From: Albula goreensis
Taxonomy: Eukaryota; Chordata; Actinopteri; Albuliformes; Albulidae
DNA length: 64,000 nt
Direction: 5' to 3'
Assembly: GCA_022829145.1 (NCBI GenBank)
Contig: CM040751.1
Coordinates: forward strand, 2,731,364 to 2,795,363
Shown here piece by piece: positions 56,543 to 64,000 of the stretch. Numbering within the stretch: the stretch's first letter is position 1; each line of letters begins with the position of its first letter. A program made the translations under genes and the position numbers. The notes below the pieces were generated by a model. The model was not told the origin of the DNA and did no database searches. It worked only from the letters and a program-made list of their open reading frames with translations.

Positions 56543-59500
56543 TGAGTGAGAGAAAAAGAGAGTGAGAGTGTGAGAGTTTGTGTGGTTGTCCCTCACACTG
56601 TACTTCAGCAGACACCATTGCCAGGATTGACAAACGCACCCTATGATCCCAAACCATGCCCTCGTTTTGTTGTGTCAGTTTAGTTCAGTTCAGACTCAAA
56701 AGAACTGAGCAGAAAAAAAAATCAAAGGCCAAGATGGCAAAAATCAAAAACTCATTAATACATGAAGGGCAAGGTTCAACAAAGAAAGTTCTCAAAGTGA
56801 AATGTTGTCAGTTCAAATTGCAGTTTCGTTGATTGTAAAGACATTTATGTTGTCTTTCACATTGTGTTTTTGCTTTCAGAGCAGCTTAGAATGCATCAGG
56901 CGTTCATTTTGTGATTTATATACATTCCATTACTGACCTTTAGGACACCCCGCCCTTCATGTGAGTCAATTGGTCCCTCTCGAGGGAACCCGTACGTCCA
57001 ATCATTAACTGTGCGTGGTTTAACGAGTTTCCAGGAATAGCCTAATTTTCCACTGTCTGTCATAGTGATGACTGAGGTGGGCACATCACTCCATGTGATG
57101 GGCAGATCCGACTTTCCAGAGCGAAGTGAGCGTCGCCTCAGCTGCGCTGTTCCATCCCTCTCCTCCTCCTCCTCCTCCTCCTCCTCCTCCTTCTCTCTCT
57201 TGCCCTCAGGGAAGTGTTCTTCCCTATAAGGAAATGCAGCGTGCAGCCGCAACAACAAACAGAGCTGAGGAAATGCCAGGGAATTACAGTACCCCAGTCC
57301 AGGAATTCAAGGAGAGAGGGAGAGAGAGACGGAGAGAAAGGGGGGGAGAGAGAGAGAGAGGTGGGGAAGTGAAGGCTGAGTCAGCAGTCACAGGTCTGTC
57401 CTCTCTGCTCATTGGTGCTCAGTGTGGGGGGTGTGAGTGAGCGTTTCTGTGTGTGGGGGGGTGTCTATGTACCCCGTAAAACTGTTATTCCTCTGTGCAT
57501 TGTATAGAGAGTCATAGGGTTAGCTGCAGAGCATGTGAATACCATGTATGTGCAAAGTGACAGAAGAATTATTTCAAATGTAATAATGTGTTTTTTGCTT
57601 TGTTTTTTTTGCGTTGATGCTAGTTTATTAGTCTGTCCAACATCAGGATGGATTTGCTATTCATACATTTGTAGATGAAAGGTGAAACTGAAAGGCGGTA
57701 AAATGGTGAGAAAAAGGTGGTAAAATGGTGGTAAAATAGCGGTAAAATGGTGGTAAATCCTTCTATGTGCTCCATTTGCCTTTTAGTGACAGAAGCTGAC
57801 CTGGAGCAGTCCGGAATGCAGACACTGGAGCACGTGTCAGTCACCGTGACGATGACCCACCCACGCCGTGGCGAGGTGGAGGTCACGCTGGTCTGCCCCA
57901 GTGGGATGACATCACTCATAGGGGCCCGGCGCACCCTGGACACGTGAGTGCACATGCCCAGGGGCCAGGGGACAGCATCCAAACCCTGATTACACAGCGT
58001 AGTGCGCCCGTGCCTTTGGGCCAGAGGGGCCAGCGTGGCTGCAGGCACTCTGTGCGCTCCATGCTAATTGCATGGTATTACATTACACTACAGGCAGATA
58101 CAGCAGATGCCCTTATCCATAGCAGCTTAGCATGGAGACAAATGCATAGACAAGATCCAATCTGATTCTCAACCTTGGTCAGTTTATTTTGATGTTCCAG
58201 TGCTGACCTCCTTAGTGAAAGCTGGAGACCCACGACCAAAGCTCTCAGTAGGATCATGAGTTCCTGTGTGTGTGTGTGTGTGTGTTTGTGTGTGTGTAAA
58301 AGTAACCTTGTCTTGTGTGTGACAGAGACCCTTCTGGATATACGGACTGGACCTTTTCCAGTGTACGCTGCTGGGGAGAGAGAGCCCTGGGCCAGTACAG
58401 CCTGCAGCTCACAGACTACAGTAAGACTGCGCATCCTATCTGATACAGGCTGTCTTTCGCACTGTGCCAATGCCCAAACCCAAGAGTCTCTCTAAAGACT
58501 GTTAGAGTGCTGCTTTGCCACAGTGTCCCCCAATGCATAGTCCCTAGTCCCAGGATTCAAAATGACCCATGTCAATTTGGCTTTGAACATATGAAAAGAC
58601 ATGTATGTGTGAGGAGAGAAGGGAGGGTGTGTGTGTGTGTGTGTGAGAGAGACATGACGAGCCACCTTATTACACCCCCTATTTCCCCAACCCCAGCACA
58701 AACCTCTCCAGTCAATTACAGTCTTTACCTGTCTGTATGTCAGTTAATCCTTCAGTCTTATATGTTTCTACGTGTTCCCTACCTGTTCTTACCTGTTTCT
58801 GTGTCTTCCCTACCTGTTTCTGCAGTGTTCCCTACCTGTTCTTACCTGTTCCTGTGTGAACATCAGAGCCACACCTTTTATATGTTAGTCTGTCTCCTTG
58901 TGTCTATGTTTATATGCCACCATGGCGTTGTCTCTCTGTGTCTTGTATGTGTTTTCTTTTGTCTTTCTGTACTTCAGTTGATCTATCTGGATATATGTAG
59001 ACTTTAGTAAAAAGTAGCTGGTATGAGCTTGCTCAACTCTCCCCCCCCTACACTCACTTTGCTCCTCATAAACCACAGTAACTCCCTCGCATATGTCCAC
59101 AGCGCGCAGCACAGCCTTCCTCCTCTGTGTGAATCCCTTCCTCAGCTGTCTTTTGGTTTCCGTCTTGCCGTGTTTCTCTATGTGAACTGCCTATATGAAA
59201 CAGTATGGGTGATCCGTCTTTCTGTGTTTATCTAAGTGAACTGTCTATTTGAAAACGGTATGGGTAATCTGTCTTGCTGTGTTTCTCTAAGTGAACTGTC
59301 TATATGAAAACGGTATGGGTAATCTGTCTTGCTGTGTTTCTCTATGTGAAGTGCCTATATGAAACGGCATTGTTAATCTTTCTTTCTCCATATCCCTCTC
59401 TCTCTCTCTCAGGAGAGTCTCCCTTGTCTTTGGGAGCTCTGAAGTCCTGGAAGTTGACCCTGTACGGATCCTCTATGTCCTTCGATGAAGTGAAACAGAG

Positions 59501-60793
59501 GCAACGGTACATGGGAACTGTGTCAGGGTTCGGAATGTGAACGAAAGCACTCAATACCAGTCTTATTATCCCAGTTATATTTTTAGCGGTCTCGCTTGAC
59601 AAGCTTCATACCGTACAGCGCAGTCAGCCGTGCTGTGACCATGTCGACATTCTGATGTGTCAGAATTCCTGGGTTGTGTTCTGCTTTTGAATCAGTTATC
59701 ACTTCTTCTGGTGAATAATGACCTTGTATATGTAGGGGTCTGGTTGACACAATGGTTCACACTCAACCATTGGCTGAAAAGCTGGCTACAACCAATCAGA
59801 TTGTAGGAAATGTCACAAACTGTAACTTTTTCACTTATTCAGTGTCCATGCTCAATACCACAGTTTTAGTAATGCAATGTCACTATTTGGCAGTGTAGCA
59901 ATGAATAATCAGTGGTTGAGCTCCAGTCTTCATTTATTCAGATTTTATTTGTTGGAATATAGCATTTCCAAAAAGAGGTCTCTTGCAGGCCTGTTAACTT
60001 GGCAGAAGGGGGATGCTCCTGTGGTAACGCTGTGATAGGCTGCAGAGGGACAGTGGGCGGGCACAAATGACGCTGCTGTGTTGTGATTGGTGGAACAGGC
60101 TGGTGGAGGATGCAATGGGCGGGCAGTATCTCGACAGCAATTTCTCCCTGCCCTGTCCCCCTGGACTGGACATCCCCCCTGAGATGGTCAGCCCGCTCAC
60201 CTCCAACAGTCTGAAGGTCAGGACCTCTCTCTGTTCCCCTCTGCACACTCAGTCTGTGTATATTTGTTGTGGTGTCTTTCTTTATATGTTGTGATGTCCA
60301 TTTGTCTGATTTTGTGTTGTGAATCCCCCTCCATTTTCTTTGTATCCCTGATCCTGCTTTGTATCATCAAACTCTTACTCTAATCATGAGTCTCTCTCCC
60401 CTCTGCTTCCTTCTTTCTTTCCTCCATCTTTCCTTGCCTCCCCCTTTTATTTTCCTCTGCCAAATCCCTAAGCCTTTTGTCCTTCTCTTGTTTACGTTGT
60501 CACATTACTTCAGTAGTATTCAGGATAAAGGAATGTGTTTTTGGACATTTCTCATGTGTTAATATTATTATCCACAGTCTCTGCTGCTGCTGGGCTGTTT
60601 CGCACTCTTCTGGTCTCTGTACTACACGCTCGAGGTCAGCCTGGCTCACATGGACCTGCGGGGGCTGTGCCGCAGGGGGCAGGGGGCCCGTCCAGGCCGA
60701 GGCGGCGTGGAGGAGGGGGCCGAGCTGGAGATGCAGGCCGTGCAGGACACGGAGGACAAAGTTCCCCTCATGGCGGGAGACGGCCCACCTTAG
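36868..60793 (+). CDS. pcsk7: Proprotein convertase subtilisin/kexin type 7, 15 coding exons
   Basis: Coding exons: 36868-37299, 38109-38243, 38762-38927, 40851-40941, 41768-41822, 46175-46313, 46469-46569, 49645-49812, 50305-50412, 53750-53852, 57787-57943, 58326-58420, 59413-59506, 60099-60216, 60578-60793. Phases all match; 2178 nt, 725 aa. Pcsk7 is a membrane-bound, subtilisin-like serine protease of the Golgi and cell surface that cuts after basic residues. Seen in order: signal peptide ([15 protein letters not shown]), propeptide ending RRAKRS, catalytic D175 (VVVVDDG), H216 (NHHGTRC), oxyanion N317 (ASGNGGQ), S394 (HTGTSAAAP), the P domain ([28 protein letters not shown]), a transmembrane helix at about 656-674 ([15 protein letters not shown]) and a short cytosolic tail. 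The human protein is about 60 residues longer, mainly in the tail. Residue 222 is W where the family motif HGTRCAGE has G. Intron 5 (41823-46174) and intron 10 (53853-57786) are longest and repeat-rich. Confidence 0.96.
39917..40483. repeat. 49-bp minisatellite, about 12 copies, pcsk7 intron 3
   Basis: Built on AGGAATAGCAGTGTGAGGAG then GTTAGAGTTGATGATGAGTC and TCTCTGTAT. Copies differ by single bases, for example GAGCAGG versus GAGGAGG. Confidence 0.92.
41307..41506. mobile_element. Foldback MITE, 200 bp, near-palindromic, pcsk7 intron 4
   Basis: Starts GGGGTATTCCAAGTATGTGG and ends with its reverse complement (CCACATACTTGGAATACCCC). Almost the whole element pairs with itself: AACCTCCTAAAAGAAGAG at 41370 is matched by CTCTTCTTTTAGGAGGTT at 41428. 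Flanks are CCTGG on both sides, consistent with a 5-bp target duplication, though a 3-bp one cannot be excluded because of the G/C runs. Superfamily not assigned. Confidence 0.85.
41842..41897. repeat. (CA)n microsatellite, pcsk7 intron 5
   Basis: About 28 CA units, beginning about 20 bases after the donor of exon 5. Confidence 0.93.
42083..42097 (+). promoter_or_regulatory. CTCF-like motif, pcsk7 intron 5
   Basis: GCACCAGGGGGCAGT is close to the CTCF core. Motif only, no other support. Confidence 0.25.
43014..44225. repeat. 32-bp minisatellite, about 1.2 kb, pcsk7 intron 5
   Basis: Unit TAATGGTACACAGCTAAAGT then CAGTGTGCTCTC, about 36 copies. A variant with GCTGAATCCAG replaces GCTAAAGTCAG at every third or fourth unit in the first 450 bases, giving a higher-order pattern. 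Several partial units occur in the second half. The following 44226-45200 has no gene; 44270-44330 resembles dispersed fish repeat debris. Confidence 0.95.
45220..45444. repeat. Long (TG)n microsatellite with TGAG interruptions
   Basis: About 225 bases of alternating TG, with a GAGTGT-type block in the middle (45300-45362). Such tracts can adopt Z-DNA. Confidence 0.95.
46556..46690 (+). repeat. pcsk7: Tandem copies of the pcsk7 exon 7 3' end and donor
   Basis: The exon 7 end AACTGCGCAGCATT with donor GTGTGTCTGCAACACACA is followed by three more copies: AACTGCACAGCATT/GTGAGTCTGC (GT at 46609), AACTGCGCAGCGTT/GTGAGTCTGC (GT at 46652) and AACTGTGCAGCATT without a GT. The copies are separated by CA repeats. 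The first copy would extend exon 7 by 39 bases, in frame and without a stop. Confidence 0.93.
47972..48094. repeat. 41-bp tandem repeat, 3 copies, pcsk7 intron 7
   Basis: CAAATAAGCAGCCAATGACT then GTGTGACCCGATGCTGTTCTG, three copies. A separate word TAAATGACTCAACACTGGC occurs at 47774 and 48244. Confidence 0.9.
48958..49510. repeat. 33-bp minisatellite, irregular, pcsk7 intron 7
   Basis: Built on CTCTGCCACGCCCACCCTG then CTGTCACACTGTTC; about 15 copies, many truncated or with CCCCG for CCCTG. It ends about 130 bases before exon 8. Confidence 0.9.
50430..51000. repeat. 28-bp minisatellite, pcsk7 intron 9
   Basis: AACCAGTGCATGCTAAAGCA then CACTCAGT, about 20 copies with frequent single-base changes, starting about 20 bases after the donor of exon 9. 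Confidence 0.93.
51480..53110 (-). mobile_element. Full-length Tc1-like transposon, pcsk7 intron 9
   Basis: The 1631-bp element begins CAGTGCCTATCATAAGTATT and ends with its reverse complement (AATACTTATGATAGGCACTG), flanked by TA on both sides. Inner parts of both ends, with GGTCAATAAAATTTGGCTTT, are also inverted copies, so the terminal repeats are about 200 bases, of the IR/DR type. It carries a transposase gene on the - strand. Insertion is within a pcsk7 intron and opposite in direction. Confidence 0.95.
51699..52717 (-). pseudogene. Tc1-like transposase, inactivated
   Basis: Reads from [20 protein letters not shown] (52717) through the paired helix-turn-helix region ([10 protein letters not shown]) to the DDE catalytic domain. 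The catalytic motifs are visible: [22 protein letters not shown] and [11 protein letters not shown]. One frame break near 52607 and one in-frame TGA at 52331-52329 inactivate it; the last 202 codons are intact to the stop at 51699. Full length would be about 340 aa, normal for Tc1. This is a dead but fairly young copy. Confidence 0.93.
54970..55460. mobile_element. Possible worn Tc1-type fragment, pcsk7 intron 10
   Basis: GGGGGTGGACAAAATAACAG at 54979 resembles the terminal sequence of another Tc1-like family. An open stretch follows at 55113-55454 but it does not resemble a transposase, and no matching right end was found. Low confidence. The rest of intron 10 (55461-56195) shows nothing recognisable. 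Confidence 0.25.
56225..56575. repeat. GT/GA-rich compound microsatellite, pcsk7 intron 10
   Basis: GT runs alternate with the word AGAGAATGTGTATGTATGAA and AGAGACTGTGTGTG, repeated three to four times. A (TCC)n run lies at 57161-57190 and a GAGAGA-rich stretch at 57310-57360. Confidence 0.9.
58079..58132 (-). mobile_element. L2-type SINE/LINE tail, pcsk7 intron 11
   Basis: On the + strand: ACATTACACTACAGGCAGAT then ACAGCAGATGCCCTTATCCATAGCAGCTTA. This is the reverse complement of the common fish tail (TCGCTCTGGATAAGAGCGTC…). Only the tail is recognisable. Confidence 0.6.
59158..59375. repeat. About 55-bp tandem repeat, 4 copies, pcsk7 intron 12
   Basis: TGTCTTGCTGTGTTTCTCTA then AGTGAACTGTCTATATGAAA and ACGGTATGGGTAA, four copies, ending just before the acceptor tract of exon 13. 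Confidence 0.88.
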
Positions 60794-63180
60794 CGCCGCC
60801 CCCCCCACTCCCCGCCCCTGAGTGATGCGCTGTCATCGGCACGCGGTGGGAGTGCCAGCCCCGCCCCCTGTGGGAGGGCGTAACTGTGTGTCAGGGAGGG
60901 GCCTGTATCTGAGGCAGTGAGGGGGGGAGGGGGGGAGGTCCCAAACCTGTGGGGGTCACGTGTGCCCAAGCCTACCCATTGGCAGGTCTGAAGCTACAGT
61001 CAGTCATCAACAGTGGGTGGCTAATGTTTTACCAACAGACTGGGATGAGTAGAACATAACGGAGTACAGATACGCACACACAAACACATCTACACACACT
61101 CTCTCTCCCACCCACGCAGCCTCTCCAAAACATACACACACAGTCTCTCCCACACGTATGCATTATCCCAAACACACACTTTCGTTCTCACATTCACATA
61201 CACACTAATGTCCCATGCACACACTAAACACCAATACACATTTATATCAACAAACCATACTAAAGGTACAACATAGATACAGAATGAACACACACAAACA
61301 CACGCAACGAACGCAGTCACACACAAACCTAATACGCACAATCATAAAAACGGACTCACGCAGACAAACCCTCTCCTTCATTTCTCTCCACTTCGGAGAG
61401 GTCTCGCCCTTATCTAGGTTACGACAGAGCTCTGATGGACTTGGACTTATTTCTGTCAGTGTCCATATCAGTTTTCGGTACTGACTCTCTCAGCTTGTGG
61501 CCTGAGCCCGGAGCAGTGCTGTGGACCAGTCTTTCGTGGGCTCACACCTGTGTTTCAGCCTGCGCTCGCACAGCTTTTTGCAAGGACCCTGGCCTCTCCC
61601 TGTGCCCCCCTTCCTGTCCCACCGATGTCTTCCTGTCCCACTGATGTGTGACAGTATTGCAGGAGTGTTACATGCACTGTGCTTTGATGGGTCTGGGAAG
61701 ACTGGACCAGCTTCTCCACCATGCTGCATTTCCCATGGGTGGCAGCATTTGAACACAGAGCACCTGTGCTGGGTTAACCCAGAGCACCTGTGCTGGACCT
61801 GAGTGAACCCAGAGCACCTGAGCTGGACCTGAGTGAACCCAGAGCACCTGTGCTGGACCTGAGTTAACCCAGAGCACCTGTGCTGGACCTGAATGAACCC
61901 GGAGTACCTGTGCTGGACCTGAGTGAACCCAGAGCACCTGTGCTGGACCTGAGTTAACCCAGAGCACCTGTGCTGGACCTGAATGAACCCAGAGCACCTG
62001 TGCTGGACCTGAGTTAGCCCAGAGCACCTGTGCAGGACCTGAGTGAACCCAGAGCACCTGTGCTGGACCTGAGTGAACCCAGAGCAGTTGGACCTGAGTT
62101 AGCCCAGAGCACCTGTACTGGACCTGAGTGAACCCAGAGCACCTGTGCTGGACCTGAGTGAACACAGAGCACCTGTGCTGGACCTGAGTGAACCCAGAGC
62201 ACCTGTGCTGGACCTGAGTGAACCCAGAGCCCCTGTGCTGGACCTGAGTTAACCCAGAGCCCTGTGCTGGACCTGAGTGAACCCAGAGCACCTGTGCTGG
62301 ACCTGAATGAACCCAGAGCACCTGTGCTGGACCTGAGTGAACACAGAGCACCTGTGCTGGACCTGAGTGAACACAGAGCACCTGTGCTGGACCTGAGTGA
62401 ACACAGAGCACCTGTGCTGGAAGCCAGTATTGAGCAGGGATATTCCTGAGCACAGAGAGGTTAAGACATCAACCCACAGCAGTGTGTGTGTGTGTGTGTG
62501 TGGACAGGGTTCTTTTTAATGCACTGTGCTGTGATTCAGGACAGTTTTAATGAATGAGTTGTGTTTGGTGTGTGTGGGGACAGGGTGTTACAATGAAGTG
62601 CAGTGTGACTCTGGGGGAGATTGAGATTGTGTATGTGTGCGTGTGTGTGTGCGTGTGTGTTTGTGTGTGGAGGGGGTGTGGGTGTGAACATGTGCATATG
62701 TAGGCATATGCCTGCATGTGCCTGTGTGTGCGTGTAGTGCGATTGACTCAAAGAGTGACTTATTTTATTAAATTAAATTTTTTGTTACATTTGCCAGGTA
62801 TATTTTTAAATGGAGATTGTACTGATGCAGGTGCTCTGTGTGAGCACAGAAAATAAAAATGCTCTTATTAAAGAACTGTTATATCAATATACTCTCATTA
62901 AAGATCTGTTTTTATGAAGGCCTGAAAATGAATTTAAGAATGAATGGATGGGGGGTGGGAGGTATGGTCCAGCATTCTGTAGAGTTTTGAAGGTGTTTGC
63001 CATTTATTCTACACATGTAAAATGATTTGGTGATTTTTCCAAAACAATATTTTGAGAGTATGCTTGTTTTTAATTGCAGTGAATTGGTACTGTATTTGGT
63101 GGGGGTTTGAATCCCTGTATTTTATTGTGAGTTACAGCTGGTCTGAGTGAACTGAATAAAGACTGTTAGACTCTGATTTT
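60794..63180 (+). other. pcsk7: pcsk7 3' UTR with poly(A) signals
   Basis: After the stop at 60791-60793 there is GC-rich then CA-rich sequence (61065-61345). Poly(A) signals AATAAA are at 62852-62857 and 63155-63160; the second follows ACTG and precedes a T-rich run. Which is used cannot be told from sequence. No further gene is seen before the end of the window. Confidence 0.55.
61750..62425. repeat. 30-bp minisatellite in pcsk7 3' UTR, about 22 copies
   Basis: Unit AACCCAGAGCACCTGTGCTG then GACCTGAGTG. Most copies are exact or differ by one base. Each unit contains an E-box-type CACCTG. On the - strand the 30-base period keeps a frame open over the array (VHSGPAQVLW repeated), which is a by-product of the period. 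Confidence 0.95.
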
Positions 63181-63256
63181 TTTTGGTAAATAGTGTGGAA
63201 CGGGGAGGTGAATCCAAGAAAGTGTGGTTTTAGCGATTTGTTTCTGTTCAGACACC

Positions 63257-64000
63257 TTACCTCACTACAGCTAAAGTATATGCTTAAGTAAAGGCACACT
63301 GCAGCTACAGTATATGCTTAAGTAAAGGCACACTGCAGCTACAGTATATGCTTAAGTAAAGGCACACTGCAGCTACAGTATATGCATAAGTAAAGGCACA
63401 CTGCAGCTACAGTATATTCTTAAGTAAAGGCACACTGCAGCTACAGTATATGCTTAAGTAAAGGCACACTGCAGCTACAGTATGTGCTTAAGTAAAGGCA
63501 CACTGCAGCTACAGTATATGCTTAAGTAAAGGCACACTGCAACTACAGTATGTGCCTAAGTAAAGGCGCACTGCAACTAAAGTATATTCTTAAGTAAAAG
63601 CACACTGCAGCTACAGTATATGCTTAAGTAAAGGCGCACTGCAACTAAAGTATATTCTTAAGTAAAAGCACACTGCAGCTACAGTATATGCTTAAGTAAA
63701 GGCACACTGCAACTAAAGTATATTCTTAAGTAAAGGCACACTGCAGCTACAGTATATGCTTAAGTAAAGGCACACTGCAGCTACAGTATGTGCTTAAGTA
63801 AAGGCGCACTGCAACTAAAGTATATTCTTAAGTAAAAGCACACTGCAGCTACAGTATATGCTTAAGTAAAGGCACACAGCAACTACAGAATGTGCTTAAG
63901 TAAAGGCACACTGCAGCTACAGTATGTGCTTAAGTAAAGGCACACTGCAGCTACAGTATATGCTTAAGTAAAGGCACACTGCAGCTACAGTATATGCTTA
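63257..64000. repeat. 34-bp minisatellite running off the window end
   Basis: Unit AGCTACAGTATATGCTTAAG then TAAAGGCACACTGC, about 22 copies inside the window. Variants with AACTAAAGTATATTC alternate in the middle part. Confidence 0.95.

Noticed and set aside
37300-60577. Search for a nested or antisense host gene in the pcsk7 introns
   Set aside because: Apart from the Tc1 transposase no frame with recognisable domains or paired splice sites was found.
61668-62453. 261-codon open frame on the - strand (VHSGPAQVLW repeats)
   Set aside because: It is the antisense of a 30-base minisatellite; a period divisible by three keeps the frame open by itself.

Overview
The window is vertebrate nuclear DNA, almost certainly from a teleost fish. 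The genes are split by GT..AG introns, their proteins read as fish orthologues of mammalian genes, and the intergenic DNA carries typical fish repeats: a 1.6 kb Tc1-like transposon, hAT-type and foldback MITEs, tRNA-derived SINEs with L2-type tails, and very many micro- and minisatellites. All recognised host genes lie on the + strand.

Layout. (1) About 278-3355: apolipoprotein A-I (apoa1), complete, with a TATA promoter, nuclear-receptor-type DR1 sites, a non-coding first exon, three coding exons (260 aa) and a poly(A) signal; a small hAT MITE sits in its last intron. (2) About 8211-14181: a T-box gene of the Tbx6/Tbx16 type. Four T-box exons are intact, but the exon between the second and fourth is broken by indels and runs into a tandem repeat, so the locus looks like a decaying gene unless the assembly is wrong there. 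(3) 16054-31361: beta-secretase 1 (bace1), nine coding exons (513 aa once a 1-base frame offset in exon 1 is allowed for). (4) About 33950-60793: proprotein convertase 7 (pcsk7), two probable non-coding exons and 15 coding exons (725 aa). Its 3' UTR contains a 30-bp minisatellite. (5) 63257-64000: a 34-bp minisatellite that runs off the end.

How the genes relate: Apoa1 is a secreted lipoprotein. Bace1 and Pcsk7 are type I membrane proteases of the secretory and endosomal system; proprotein convertases as a family cut propeptides such as that of BACE1. APOA1, BACE1 and PCSK7 are also linked on human 11q23, so the order is old synteny. The mammalian neighbour RNF214, which lies between BACE1 and PCSK7, is not visible here.

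The most unusual signal is that tandem repeats have captured splice junctions. In bace1 intron 5 the 3' splice site of exon 6 is repeated about 20 times in a 30-bp minisatellite whose units also contain a donor-like GTAAG. In pcsk7 the 3' end of exon 7 with its donor is repeated just downstream, and the first copy has a better donor than the authentic one and lies in frame. In the T-box gene a copy of the acceptor of the second T-box exon lies inside an upstream CA-rich array. These are natural decoy splice sites that RNA data could test.
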